Below, piece after piece: positions 36,585 through 44,428 of a DNA stretch of 64,000 bases (position 1 is the first letter of the stretch; each line of letters starts with the position of its first letter). This DNA comes from Opitutaceae bacterium (lineage in GTDB: Bacteria; Verrucomicrobiota; Verrucomicrobiia; Opitutales; Opitutaceae). Position numbers and translations under genes: made by a program. Location: the NCBI GenBank assembly GCA_005792355.1, contig SXSC01000065.1:1-64000 (forward strand). The letters run 5' to 3'. Under the pieces are notes generated by a model. The model did not search any database and had not been told where the DNA came from. It saw only the letters and a program-made list of their open reading frames with translations.

Positions 36585-39500
36585 TCACCGGAAATCGTGC
36601 GAGGCCTGGGCCGGCAGCGCGACCTCGGCCAGGGCTTCGATTTTTTCCGCCTTCACGTGGATGACGCCGTGCTGGTTCTGCAGTTTGCCGGTGATGCGCA
36701 GGGCGGGTTCCTGCGTGATGACGAGGCGGCGGGCTTCGAAGAGCTGCGGGACCACGATGACGTTGGCGATGCCGGTTTCGTCCTCGAGGCTGATGAACAT
36801 GAATCCCTTTGCCGTGCCCGGCCGCTGGCGGCAGATCACCGAGCCGGCGATCGTCAGGCGCTCGCCGTCGCGGGCGAGCGTCAGATCGGCGGCGCGCCAG
36901 GCGTCGGGGAGCCGGTCGCGGACGAGTGCCATCGGATGCGCGCCGGTGGTCAGATCGAGTCCGGTGAAATCCGCGCGGAGACGCTCGGTGAGGGTCATGG
37001 GCGCGAGGGGAGAGGGGGGATTTTCGATTTTGGAATTTTGATTTTCGATTGAGGGCGGAGAGGGCGGGAGGTTTTCTGGAGGCGAGGTGCCGCCCGCGTC
37101 CACCGAAGGCTCGGCGAAGGAGGAACCCCGGGCCGAGTGGATCTGCGGGGTGGGGGCACCCCGCCTCCATTCGGAAATCTCGCGAGTTTCCCCGTACTCG
37201 CGGAACAAGGCCTCGTCCTCCGACCAGGCGGCTTCGACCTGCCAGAGCGCGGCACGGCGGTGCGGGGCGAAGGCGTTGAGCGCGCCCACGGCGGCCAGCG
37301 CGCGGCGCTCGGTCGGATTGAACTGCGTGCGGCGCAGAAAATCGTCGAGCGAGATGAACGCCTCCCGGGCGCGCGTCGCCAGCATCGCCCGCGCGGTCGC
37401 CTCATGCAGGCCTTTCACGTAACACAGCCCGATTCGGATCGTGTCGTCGCTCTCGACGGTGCAGTTCCAGTCGGAGGCGGCGACGCACACGGGTTTCGCC
37501 TTGAGCCCGTGACGGCGGGCGTCCTGCAGGAGGGTCGCGGGCGAGTAGAAACCCATCGGCTGGTGGTTGAGCAGGCTCACGGTGAACTCGGCCGGCCGGT
37601 GGACCTTCAGCCACGTGCTCGCATAGGCGAGGAGGGCGAAGCTGAGCGCGTGTGATTCCGGAAAACCATAGGCGGCGAACGAGAGCGCGGATTCGCTGAC
37701 TTTCTTCACAACGCTCTCGTTGCGGCCATGGGCGCGCAGCGCGGTGCAGAGCCGGGCGAGGGCGCGCTGCAGCCGCTCGGTGCCCTTGGTGAAACCCATC
37801 GCGCGGCGCAGTTCTTCGGCTTCGCCACCGGTGAAATTGGCGAGCTTCATCGCCAGCTCCAGCATCTGCTCTTGAAACAGGATTACGCCCAGCGTGCGGC
37901 GGAGAATCGGGCGCACGATGTCGTCGACGCTCGGATCGATGTATTCCGGTTGCTCCAGTCCGTTGCGGCGGCGGATGAGCGGGTGGGCGAGGTTGCCGAC
38001 GATTGGGCCCGGGCGGACGATCGCGACCTGCATGGCCACGTCGTAGAAGCACGCGGGGCGCATCCGCGGCAGCGACGCCATTTGCGCGCGACTCTCGATC
38101 TGAAACACTCCGACTGTGTCGGCCCGCTGCATCGCGGCAAAGGTCGCGGGGTCATCCTGCGGGATGGTGTAGAGTTCGACCGGGTGGCCGCGGGCGGCGC
38201 AGAGCGCGAACGTGTCCTGCAAAGCGGCCATCATGCCGAGGCCGAGGAAGTCGACCTTCACGATGCCCAGATCCTCGCAGTCGTCCTTGTCCCATTGCAC
38301 GACGACGCGGCCGGGCATGGTGGCGTTTTCGAGCGGGACCACGCGGTCGAGCTGGCCCTGGCAGATCACCATGCCGCCGCTGTGCTGGCCGAGGTGGCGC
38401 GGGAGTCCGTGAATCTGCAGATAGAGCGAATGCAGCGCGGCGGCCCGCGGGTGTTGGGGGGCGATGCCCGACATCGCGAGCTGTTGCTGCAACTCGAGGG
38501 TTTCCGGAAAATCGCCGTTGGCATAGAGACCGGAAAAACGTTCAAGCGCGTCGTCGCCGAAACCGAGAACCTTGCCGACCTCGCGCACCGCGCTGCGTCC
38601 GCGATAGGTGATGACATTGGCGGTCATGGCGGCGCCGCGCGGCGCGTAGGTGGCGTAGACTTTTTGGATGATGCGTTCGCGCAATTCGCCACTCGGCAGA
38701 TCGAGATCGATGTCGGGCCACGAGGGATGTCCATCGCGACCGACGCGGCCCTCGCTCAGAAAACGCTCGAACAGGAGTTCGTGTTTGATGGGATCAACAG
38801 CGGTGATGCCGAGCGCGTAGCAGACCGCGCTGTTGGCGGCGCTGCCGCGACCCTGGACGAGAATGTCGTTTTCGCGGGCGAATTTGCAGACATCCCAGAC
38901 GATCAGGAAATAGCCGCAGAAGCCGAGTTTGGCGAGGAGCGCGAGTTCCTTGTCGAGCTGCGTGGTGATGCGCGCGGTGAGCGTGCCGTAGCGGCCGCGC
39001 GCCCCGGCGTAGGTGAGCTCGCGCAGCAGCGACTCCATCGAGTGTCCGGGTGGCGTGGGGAAGTCGGGGAAACGGTAGCCGAGGTGCTGCAGGGTGAACT
39101 CAAGCCGCTGTTCCAACCGGACGGATTCGGCGACAGCCTCCGGCAGGTCGCAGAAGAGTTCCAGCATCTCGCGGGCGGATTTGACGTGACGCTGGGAGTT
39201 GAGGGCGAGGGCGCGGCCGGCGGCATCGAGGGTGGTGTGGAGGCGCAGGCAGGTGAAGACATCGGCGACGGCGCGTTGGGCGGGGCGGGCGTAATTCACG
39301 CCGCCGGTGGCGAGGAGTGGCAGTCCGTGCGCGTCGGCGAGATCGCGGAGGAAGGCGATTTCGCGCTCCTCGCCGCGGAGACGATGGCGCTGAACTTCAA
39401 CGTAGAGCCGGTCGCGGCCGAAGATCGCGGTGAGATTTTGCAGGGCGGCGCCGGCGGCGGCAGGTCCGGCGGTGAGCCAGGCGCGGCGGACGGGGCCTTC

Positions 39501-39962
39501 CTCGTCGCCGGTGAGGGCGATGAGACCTGCGGAGTAGCGGGCGAGCTCCGGCCAGGTGGCGAAGCACGGGCGCTTGCGATCGCGGGGATCGGGGGCGGTG
39601 GGCTTGGCGCTCCGCGCCGAGCCTGACCGCGCGCGGAGCGCACGGTCCACCCCGGCGGAATCGCGTTCGGTGAGCTTCGCCTCGGTGATCAGTTGGCAGA
39701 GATTCTGGTAGCCGGTGCGCGTGGCGGCGAGGAGCGGGACGACGCTGCCGTCCTCCATCGTGATTTCGGCCCCGACGCGCGCGCGCAGTCCCGCCTCGCG
39801 TGCGGCGCCGAAAAAGCGCGGCGCACCGCAGAGGACGTCGCGGTCGAGGAGCGCCATCGCGGGCAGCCCGTGTGCGAGCGCGGCCGCCACGAGCGCCTCG
39901 GGATCAGCGGCGCCGCGCAGGAAACTGAAGGCGCTGCGCGCGTGGAGTTCGACGTAGCTCAT
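36585..39962 (-). CDS. dnaE2: Error-prone DNA polymerase DnaE2 (ImuC)
   Basis: At 1125 residues this is the SOS-type PolIII alpha paralogue. The PHP domain is at the N-terminus (HARSAFSFLRGAADPEALVAAA), the polymerase core has the catalytic acidic motif PDIDLDLPSGELRE, and VQGRGSAANSAVCYALGI and the C-terminal OB region (RLTIAGSVICRQRPGTAKGF) are present. It lacks the beta-clamp/tau tail of the replicative enzyme. It follows imuB and imuA on the same strand as the mutasome for translesion synthesis. Two in-frame stretches look foreign. The first is about residues 97-133 (repeat family G inside). The second is about residues 926-988 (family B repeat plus IENQNSKIENPPS). The reading frame stays open through both. 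Confidence 0.93.
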   Translation of the reverse strand: MSYVELHARSAFSFLRGAADPEALVAAALAHGLPAMALLDRDVLCGAPRFFGAAREAGLRARVGAEITMEDGSVVPLLAATRTGYQNLCQLITEAKLTERDSAGVDRALRARSGSARSAKPTAPDPRDRKRPCFATWPELARYSAGLIALTGDEEGPVRRAWLTAGPAAAGAALQNLTAIFGRDRLYVEVQRHRLRGEEREIAFLRDLADAHGLPLLATGGVNYARPAQRAVADVFTCLRLHTTLDAAGRALALNSQRHVKSAREMLELFCDLPEAVAESVRLEQRLEFTLQHLGYRFPDFPTPPGHSMESLLRELTYAGARGRYGTLTARITTQLDKELALLAKLGFCGYFLIVWDVCKFARENDILVQGRGSAANSAVCYALGITAVDPIKHELLFERFLSEGRVGRDGHPSWPDIDLDLPSGELRERIIQKVYATYAPRGAAMTANVITYRGRSAVREVGKVLGFGDDALERFSGLYANGDFPETLELQQQLAMSGIAPQHPRAAALHSLYLQIHGLPRHLGQHSGGMVICQGQLDRVVPLENATMPGRVVVQWDKDDCEDLGIVKVDFLGLGMMAALQDTFALCAARGHPVELYTIPQDDPATFAAMQRADTVGVFQIESRAQMASLPRMRPACFYDVAMQVAIVRPGPIVGNLAHPLIRRRNGLEQPEYIDPSVDDIVRPILRRTLGVILFQEQMLELAMKLANFTGGEAEELRRAMGFTKGTERLQRALARLCTALRAHGRNESVVKKVSESALSFAAYGFPESHALSFALLAYASTWLKVHRPAEFTVSLLNHQPMGFYSPATLLQDARRHGLKAKPVCVAASDWNCTVESDDTIRIGLCYVKGLHEATARAMLATRAREAFISLDDFLRRTQFNPTERRALAAVGALNAFAPHRRAALWQVEAAWSEDEALFREYGETREISEWRRGAPTPQIHSARGSSFAEPSVDAGGTSPPENLPPSPPSIENQNSKIENPPSPLAPMTLTERLRADFTGLDLTTGAHPMALVRDRLPDAWRAADLTLARDGERLTIAGSVICRQRPGTAKGFMFISLEDETGIANVIVVPQLFEARRLVITQEPALRITGKLQNQHGVIHVKAEKIEALAEVALPAQASHDFR
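37099..37130 (-). repeat. Dispersed repeat family B, copy 3, inside dnaE2
   Basis: On the minus strand these 32 bases match 17580-17611 at 29 positions. They encode part of the foreign-looking segment SARGSSFAEPSVDAG of DnaE2. The adjacent GGGGGCACCCCGCCTC also has a close match (GGGGGTACCCCGCCTC) next to the 17.6 kb copy, so a whole module has been captured in frame. Confidence 0.85.
39627..39644. repeat. Dispersed repeat family G, copy inside dnaE2
   Basis: CCGCGCGCGGAGCGCACG is identical to 44791-44808 in the intergenic region upstream of higB. Here it is half of a longer palindrome (GCGCTCCGCGC...GCGCGGAGCGC, 39607-39642) encoding LRARSGSARSAK in DnaE2. Confidence 0.75.
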
Positions 39963-40138
39963 GAGACGACGGGACTACGGACCACGGACGACGGACAACG
40001 GGACTACAGGACGACGGACCACGGACGACAGACGGCGGACGACAGGACAACGGGACACGACGGGACGACGGACCACGGACGACGGGTTCATGGTCTCGTA
40101 GTCCTGCAGTCCAGTGGTCCAGTAGCCCAGTGGTCCCT
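39963..40138. repeat. Degenerate short tandem repeat between imuB and dnaE2
   Basis: It is built from diverged units such as GGACCACGGACGAC and GACAACGGGAC repeated about ten times from 39966 to 40090. Then come the related words CAGTGGTCCAGTAGCCCAGTGG up to 40135. No frame, promoter or CRISPR-type spacing is visible. The unit is not conserved enough for phase-variation slippage. Confidence 0.7.
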
Positions 40139-41845
40139 TTAGTCATACTCCCCCTCGATGAACCAGGCTTCGCCGAGGCGGAGCAGGCGGTAGAGGCCGC
40201 CGCCGTCGGCGAGGGCGATGTCCCACTCGGTGCGTGCCCACGCGCGATCGGTCTGCCACCAGTCGCCGCTGCCGCACCATGGGCCGCGCACCTGGGTGAT
40301 CGCGCCGTGAAAGTGTTCGGTCCACACATAGGTGGGCTGCCGCTCCGTCGGGGTGAACTCGAGGTTTGCGGGAAGCGGCGGCCGGAAACGCCGCAGCGGC
40401 AGACCACACGGCGGATGCACCGGCGGCGCAGCGGCGGGTGGGACGACGGCGGGTGGCGGGGCGAGTTTTATGGCGTCGGGGCGGTGGGTGTCCTGGGGTT
40501 GCGGGGTGCCGACGCGATCGGCGCCGACGAGGGCGGAGACGCGGGCGAGCGTTTCCGCGAAACCGTGCGGGTCGCGGAGGCCGGTGTCGAAGAGACCCTG
40601 CTGGCGCACGAGCGGGCGGACGGGAGTGGCGTGCAGTTGCAGGCCGATGATCGGCGAGTCGGTGTGCAGCGACTCGAGGTGGGTGTGGAGGGTGCGGAAG
40701 AGGATTCCGGCGTCGGCGGTGGGTTCGGGCAGGCGGAAAGTGCGCGCGCAGGGTGGGCCGCGGTCGAGGTCGAGGGTGAGGGCCAGTTCGGCGGCGACGA
40801 CCTGGGCGGTGCGCAGCTCGAGGGCGAGGCGGTCGAGAAAACGGCGCAAAATGAAGAGGAGCGGCTCGAGCGTTTCGACGGCTTCCTCAAATTTCATCGC
40901 CGCGGAAAATTCCCGGGTGGGGGTGACGAGGTAGAGCGGCCGGGGCTCGCCGCCGGTGGCGCGCCGCCAGAGCGCGAGCCCGGCGGTGCCGAAACGGCGC
41001 ACGATTTCGTCGCGCGGCAGGGCGGTGAAGTCGCCGAGCGTGCGCAGGCCCCAGCTGGCGAAGACGGCCGCGAGTTCGGGCGAGGGATCGGCGGTGGCCA
41101 GCGGGAGCGGGGCGAGGAAGGATTTTTCCTCTTCGCGGGTGAGGAGGAGGATGTCCAATCGTTCTCGCTCCTCGTTCTCGTTATTCGTTCTCGTCTCCGG
41201 GAGAGGTGCGAAATCGGCCCATTCCTGTTCCTCGTGCTCGTGCCTCGTGCTCGCGGTTGAGAGAGAACGAGAACGATTACGAGAAAGAGAAGGAGGAGGA
41301 TCCGGCGGGGCGGGTTCGCAGAGGAGGGGCTCGGCGGTGGCGGGGTTTTCTTCGGAAAGAGAACGAGAAAGATTACGTGAACGGTTGAATTGCGCGTGGC
41401 GCGCGGCATACAGCGCGAGCAGGGGGGTGCGCGCGATCCCGGCGGTGGCGGGAAGGGCGAGGGTCGTGAGCTGAGCGATCGCGGCCTGCGCCGCGGGCAG
41501 GTGGCGGGCCGGTTCGGTGCCCTTGAGATCGATGGTACAGACGCCGGGCGCGGTATCTTCGATTGCGGGTGCGAGGGTGAAGCTCACGGCGAGGAGCGCG
41601 GCGCGGGCGTCGGCTTCGGCGGCGGGTTGCGGCGTGCGGATGAGGAGGGTGGGGCAGCGGGCGACGGCGTGGGGCGCGGTCATGCCGGGTTCGACGCCGG
41701 CGGCGTGCGCCGCGCCGTTGACGGCGAGCACGAGCGATTTCTTCCCGGTGCTGGCGAACAGCGCGGCGGGATGCGCGGCCGAGCCGGGCTCGGTGCGGAG
41801 CACGGCCTGCAGGGCGAAATCGGCGAGATGAAGGACGGCGAACAT
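40139..41845 (-). CDS. imuB: ImuB, inactive Y-family polymerase-like mutasome adaptor
   Basis: The ATG at 41845 (568 residues, MFAVLHLADFALQAVLR) matches the family start; the track adds 19 residues. The Y-family-like fold is seen in AGVEPGMTAPHAVARCPTLLI, GIARTPLLALYAARHA, LRTLGDFTALPRDEIVRRFG and the C-terminal TYVWTEHFHGAITQVRGPW. Catalytic acidic residues of active Y-family enzymes are not retained at the usual places, as known for ImuB, which links DnaE2 to the beta clamp. Residues about 152-238 are an Arg/Ser/Glu-rich insertion (NRSRNLSRSLSEEN, TRTNNENEERERLD) encoded by the family A dispersed repeat. The normal sequence resumes at SFLAPLPLA. Confidence 0.9.
   Translation of the reverse strand: MFAVLHLADFALQAVLRTEPGSAAHPAALFASTGKKSLVLAVNGAAHAAGVEPGMTAPHAVARCPTLLIRTPQPAAEADARAALLAVSFTLAPAIEDTAPGVCTIDLKGTEPARHLPAAQAAIAQLTTLALPATAGIARTPLLALYAARHAQFNRSRNLSRSLSEENPATAEPLLCEPAPPDPPPSLSRNRSRSLSTASTRHEHEEQEWADFAPLPETRTNNENEERERLDILLLTREEEKSFLAPLPLATADPSPELAAVFASWGLRTLGDFTALPRDEIVRRFGTAGLALWRRATGGEPRPLYLVTPTREFSAAMKFEEAVETLEPLLFILRRFLDRLALELRTAQVVAAELALTLDLDRGPPCARTFRLPEPTADAGILFRTLHTHLESLHTDSPIIGLQLHATPVRPLVRQQGLFDTGLRDPHGFAETLARVSALVGADRVGTPQPQDTHRPDAIKLAPPPAVVPPAAAPPVHPPCGLPLRRFRPPLPANLEFTPTERQPTYVWTEHFHGAITQVRGPWCGSGDWWQTDRAWARTEWDIALADGGGLYRLLRLGEAWFIEGEYD
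41159..41390. repeat. Dispersed repeat family A block inside imuB
   Basis: Several words of the TCGTTCTCG(C/T)TCCTCGT type occur on one side (41159-41192). Their inverted partners lie on the other, notably GAACGATTACGAGAA at 41271-41285, which is identical to 57274-57288 in an intergenic gap. A further diverged unit is at about 41358-41390. The block keeps the imuB frame open. Confidence 0.75.
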
Positions 41846-42035
41846 GGAGCAGGACGTTTCGGAGATCTTGAAATCGGGCATCGGGCATCGGGAAATTTGC
41901 AATGCCCGGTAACGTCGGCCGAATGGGTTTACCGTTCCGGGATGCGTCGGTTTGAAAATTCCGAGATTTTAGATGCCCGATTTCACGATTTCCGAAAACC
42001 TTCGGTTGCGGTTGCCGCGGTGCGAAAAATGCAGG

Positions 42036-42716
42036 CTAACTGGCGGCGGCGGCGGGTTGCTGCCGCTGGCGTTGGAGCAGGGGCGTGAGTGCGGCGGTGA
42101 GGGCCGGGCGCTCGCGGTCGAGCGCGGCGACGATGTGGAGCGTGGCGAGTGCGAAGCGGACCTGGGCGCTGGGCACGGTGGCGCGCGGAGTTATGACGAC
42201 GAATGCGAGTTCGGCGGATTCGACGGCGCGTTGCAGGCGGTACCATTGCGTCGAGGGGATGCGGCGCAGATCGGCGGCGGGGGCGCGGCGGAGATCGAGG
42301 ATGACGAGTCCGAGATTGGCGTCGCGCGCGAGGAGATCGGCGGCGTGGAGCGCGCCCGCCGTCGCGGAAGCTTTGGCGGACAGAATGATCGTGGTGGCAC
42401 CGCGGACCCAGACCAGATGAGCGAGCAGATCGTCGGCGAACGAGGAGGGATCAAACGAGTCGGTGCTGTCGATCAACGCGACCCGCGTGCGGGTGACGCG
42501 GGTGACGGCGAGCAGCTGGCCAATGAGGAGTTGCCCGCCGCAGCTCGGTGCGGCGCAGACGATCTCGGTGATGGCGCCGAGGGGGAGGCCGCCGATGGCG
42601 TCATCGAGCGAAGGGATGCCTGTGGGCAGCACGCTCGACGCCGTGCGGGGCACGGAGGGGAAGCGTGCGGCGAGCAGGTGTCGGAGCGCCGTGAGCTTTT
42701 CGGGCGCGGAGGGCAT
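42036..42716 (-). CDS. imuA: ImuA, RecA-fold mutasome protein
   Basis: The 226 residues begin with the ImuA signature LPTGIPSLDDAIGGLPLGAITEIV and continue with a RecA-like core (GGQLLIGQLLAVTRV, VALIDSTDSFDPSSF) but without a canonical Walker A lysine motif. ImuA partners ImuB and DnaE2 in SOS mutagenesis. The set imuA-imuB-dnaE2 runs in that order on the minus strand. The spacers (about 190 and 175 bases) are filled with repeats, so tight translational coupling is unlikely. The ATG at 42716 is a reasonable start. Confidence 0.85.
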   Translation of the reverse strand: MPSAPEKLTALRHLLAARFPSVPRTASSVLPTGIPSLDDAIGGLPLGAITEIVCAAPSCGGQLLIGQLLAVTRVTRTRVALIDSTDSFDPSSFADDLLAHLVWVRGATTIILSAKASATAGALHAADLLARDANLGLVILDLRRAPAADLRRIPSTQWYRLQRAVESAELAFVVITPRATVPSAQVRFALATLHIVAALDRERPALTAALTPLLQRQRQQPAAAAS

Positions 42717-43024
42717 GGGAAAGGGAAGTCGGAGGACGGATGTCAGAGGCCGGAGGCCGGATGTCAGAGGTCGGAAGCCAGAGGACGGAAGCTGGAGGAC
42801 GGAGGTCGGATGACAGAGGACGGCGGGGAAAAGGCAGTTGAACCACTAATGAACACTAATGGACACTGATGTCAGGGGACGGGGTGCTAGAGTCCTTGAA
42901 CGCCCAAACTTGGTGTGAACATGTCAAGTTTCCGGGAAGTCCCGTGGTCTCTTGGTCTTAGCCGGAGCCTCGTTGGTTTGGAGCTGGCCTCTGACCTCTG
43001 GCTTCCGTCCTCCGGCTTCCTGCT
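42717..43024. other. Low-complexity spacer between lexA and imuA
   Basis: Words like GGAGGACGGAAGCCAGAGG occur around 42730-42825, and in reverse orientation at about 42988-43022 (CCTCTGGCTTCCGTCCTCC). In between are three diverged copies of a ten-base unit near ACTAATGAAC (42844-42872). On the minus strand TTGACATGTTCACACCAAGT (about 42907-42926) contains a -35-like TTGACA and one LexA half site TGTTC, but no matching GAACA. No gene is visible. Confidence 0.6.
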
Positions 43025-43639
43025 TCAGGTAAACGCGCGCAGGAGGCCGACCATCACGCCCTGGATGATGAGTTCGGTGGCGGGCACGAGATCGGGGTAA
43101 CGCGGATTCTCGGCGCGGAGAAACGGTTGGCCGCGCTGCACGAGGAAGCGTTTCAGGGTGGACTCGCCGTCGATGAGGGCGGCCACGATATCGTGAGGGC
43201 GCGGTTCGCGTTGGGCGAGGAAGACAATGTCGCGGTCGAGGATGCTGGCGTTGATCATCGAGTCGCCGCGGACGCGCAGGGCGAAGAGTTTCGCGTTGGG
43301 GCGGACGCCGAGCGAGGTGGTGTCGACCGAGATGTAGCTGTCGGGTTCCTGCACGGCCTCGACGGGCAGGCCGGCGGGGATGGTGCCGTAGAGGGGGATC
43401 TCGGCGAGGGCGCCGCGGCGCGGGTGGGATTGCGGGAGGAGGCCGCGGGCCTTGCCCTCGAGGCGGCGGAGCGCGCCTTTTTCGATGAGGGCGTCGACAT
43501 GGCGTTTGATGCCGAAGGGGCTCGCGAGCCCGAAGTGCGCCTGGATCTCGCGCAGGGAGGGTGACACTCCCTGCTGCCGGTGGTGCGCGTGGATGTACTC
43601 GAGGACCTGTTGCTGGCGATCGGTGAGAGGTTCGCTCAT
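43025..43639 (-). CDS. lexA: LexA repressor
   Basis: From ATG 43639 there are 204 residues; the track start is 57 codons too early. The winged-helix DNA-binding domain is at 1-65 (LTDRQQQVLEYIHAHHRQQGVSPSLREIQAHFGLAS). The autocleavage site Ala89-Gly90 is in TIPAGLPVEA, and the Ser127 (RGDSM) and Lys163 (STLKRF) dyad belongs to the S24 peptidase domain. It represses SOS genes until RecA filaments trigger self-cleavage. A near-perfect operator abuts its start codon, so it is autoregulated. It lies upstream of imuA-imuB-dnaE2 on the same strand, as is common for LexA-linked mutagenesis cassettes. Confidence 0.95.
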   Translation of the reverse strand: MSEPLTDRQQQVLEYIHAHHRQQGVSPSLREIQAHFGLASPFGIKRHVDALIEKGALRRLEGKARGLLPQSHPRRGALAEIPLYGTIPAGLPVEAVQEPDSYISVDTTSLGVRPNAKLFALRVRGDSMINASILDRDIVFLAQREPRPHDIVAALIDGESTLKRFLVQRGQPFLRAENPRYPDLVPATELIIQGVMVGLLRAFT

Positions 43640-43640
43640 A

Positions 43641-43656
43641 GTGTTCAGGTGAACAC
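43641..43656. promoter_or_regulatory. LexA box at lexA
   Basis: GTGTTCAGGTGAACAC has perfectly complementary arms around a central GG. It contains TGTTC-N4-GAACA, the form I recall as the published Verrucomicrobia LexA motif. It ends one base from the lexA start codon, so LexA binding would cover the translation initiation region as well as the promoter. Confidence 0.85.
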
Positions 43657-43685
43657 ATCCGCCGGGAAAAGCAACTCCGCGTTTA

Positions 43686-43907
43686 TCAGCGGGGGAAACG
43701 CCGGTCGAAATCGTCGTGCGTGCCGATCCAGAACCAAAGCCAGTCGTCGCCGTAGCGTCGGGCTGCAGCGCGATAATTGCGCGTGACCCGCACTGACCCG
43801 AAACGCACATCGCTTTTCAATCGCTCAAGCTGCAGACCCGGGTGGGCGGGATTTGCGGCAAACCTCCGATGGGCCTCGCGGGCGGCGGCACGGATTTCAG
43901 GAGGCAA
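43686..43907 (-). pseudogene. RelE/ParE-type toxin, start region out of frame
   Basis: The track's 73-codon frame starts at a TTG (PPEIRAAAREAHRRF) and ends DWLWFWIGTHDDFDRRFPR, the typical end of single-domain RelE-like toxins. The conserved N-terminus of such proteins is present just upstream in the same frame (KVTSRGTPEFWQLYHDL). However, that stretch has no start codon, because TGA precedes it. A GTG at 43962 would reach it if the AAAA run at 43953-43956 were one base shorter. So the toxin is either frameshifted or uses the internal TTG without its first helix. It is followed by lexA at a distance. Confidence 0.6.
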
Positions 43908-43948
43908 GTCGTGATAGAGCTGCCAAAACTCCGGCGTGCCACGCGAGG

Positions 43949-44053
43949 TTACTTTTGCTCACGAAGCGAGTCTTCGTTTACCACCGCAAAACTATCCGGT
44001 GCCTGTGCGTATTTGGCATCGAGCCGGTCGGGCAGCGACGAAAGCGCTTCGGC
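43949..44053 (-). pseudogene. C-terminal piece of the partner antitoxin
   Basis: A 34-codon open frame (ALSSLPDRLDAKYAQAPDSF...NEDSLREQK) ends in TAA exactly where the toxin's N-terminal region begins. It has the composition and position of a toxin-binding antitoxin tail. It has no start codon, since the in-frame TGA directly before it lies next to the end of higA. So the antitoxin's DNA-binding half has been lost. The track does not list it. Confidence 0.45.
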
Positions 44054-44060
44054 TCAGGAG

Positions 44061-44396
44061 TCAATCATGGCCCCGTGTGCGCGTCATCGCTCTGGCCGAG
44101 AGCGGCTCGACCTCGGCTTCGAGCCGGCGGCCGAGTGCAGTGCGGGTTTGTTCCAGATCATAGGCTTGCTGGAGATTCAGCCAGAAGCGTTCGCCGGTGC
44201 CGAAGAAACGCCCGAGGCGGAGCGCCGTGTCGGCGGTGATCGCACGGCGTCCTTTCGTGATCTCGGTGAGCCGCGAGGCAGGGATGCCGGTGCGCTGGCT
44301 CACTTGATAGCAGGTCAGGTCGTGAGGCTTGATCCACTCCTCGAGCAGAATCTCCCCGGGCGTGATGTTGGAGACGACGGGCAGCTTGGCTTTCAT
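44061..44396 (-). CDS. higA: HigA-family antitoxin
   Basis: From ATG 44396, 111 residues (MKAKLPVVSNITPGEILLEEWIKPHDLTCYQVSQRTGIPASRLTEI) form a classic VapI/HigA XRE-type helix-turn-helix. The family motif TPGEILLEEWIKP and a Gly-Arg-Arg-Ala-Ile turn are both present. It binds HigB and represses the higBA promoter. It follows higB by 32 bases, the toxin-first order typical of hig loci. The 140-residue upstream extension in the track is not supported. Confidence 0.9.
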   Translation of the reverse strand: MKAKLPVVSNITPGEILLEEWIKPHDLTCYQVSQRTGIPASRLTEITKGRRAITADTALRLGRFFGTGERFWLNLQQAYDLEQTRTALGRRLEAEVEPLSARAMTRTRGHD

Positions 44397-44428
44397 GGCA
44401 GATGGGCTTTGAGAGAGACGAGAGCAGC

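Noticed and set aside
39966-40090. Possible CRISPR array from regularly repeated GGACCACGGACGAC words
   Set aside because: Units are too short and too variable, there are no spacers of constant length, and no cas genes are near. It is degenerate tandem repeat.
42907-42926. LexA site upstream of imuA (TTGACATGTTCACACCAAGT)
   Set aside because: Only one half site fits. The second half reads CAAGT instead of GAACA, so I do not call it a LexA box.
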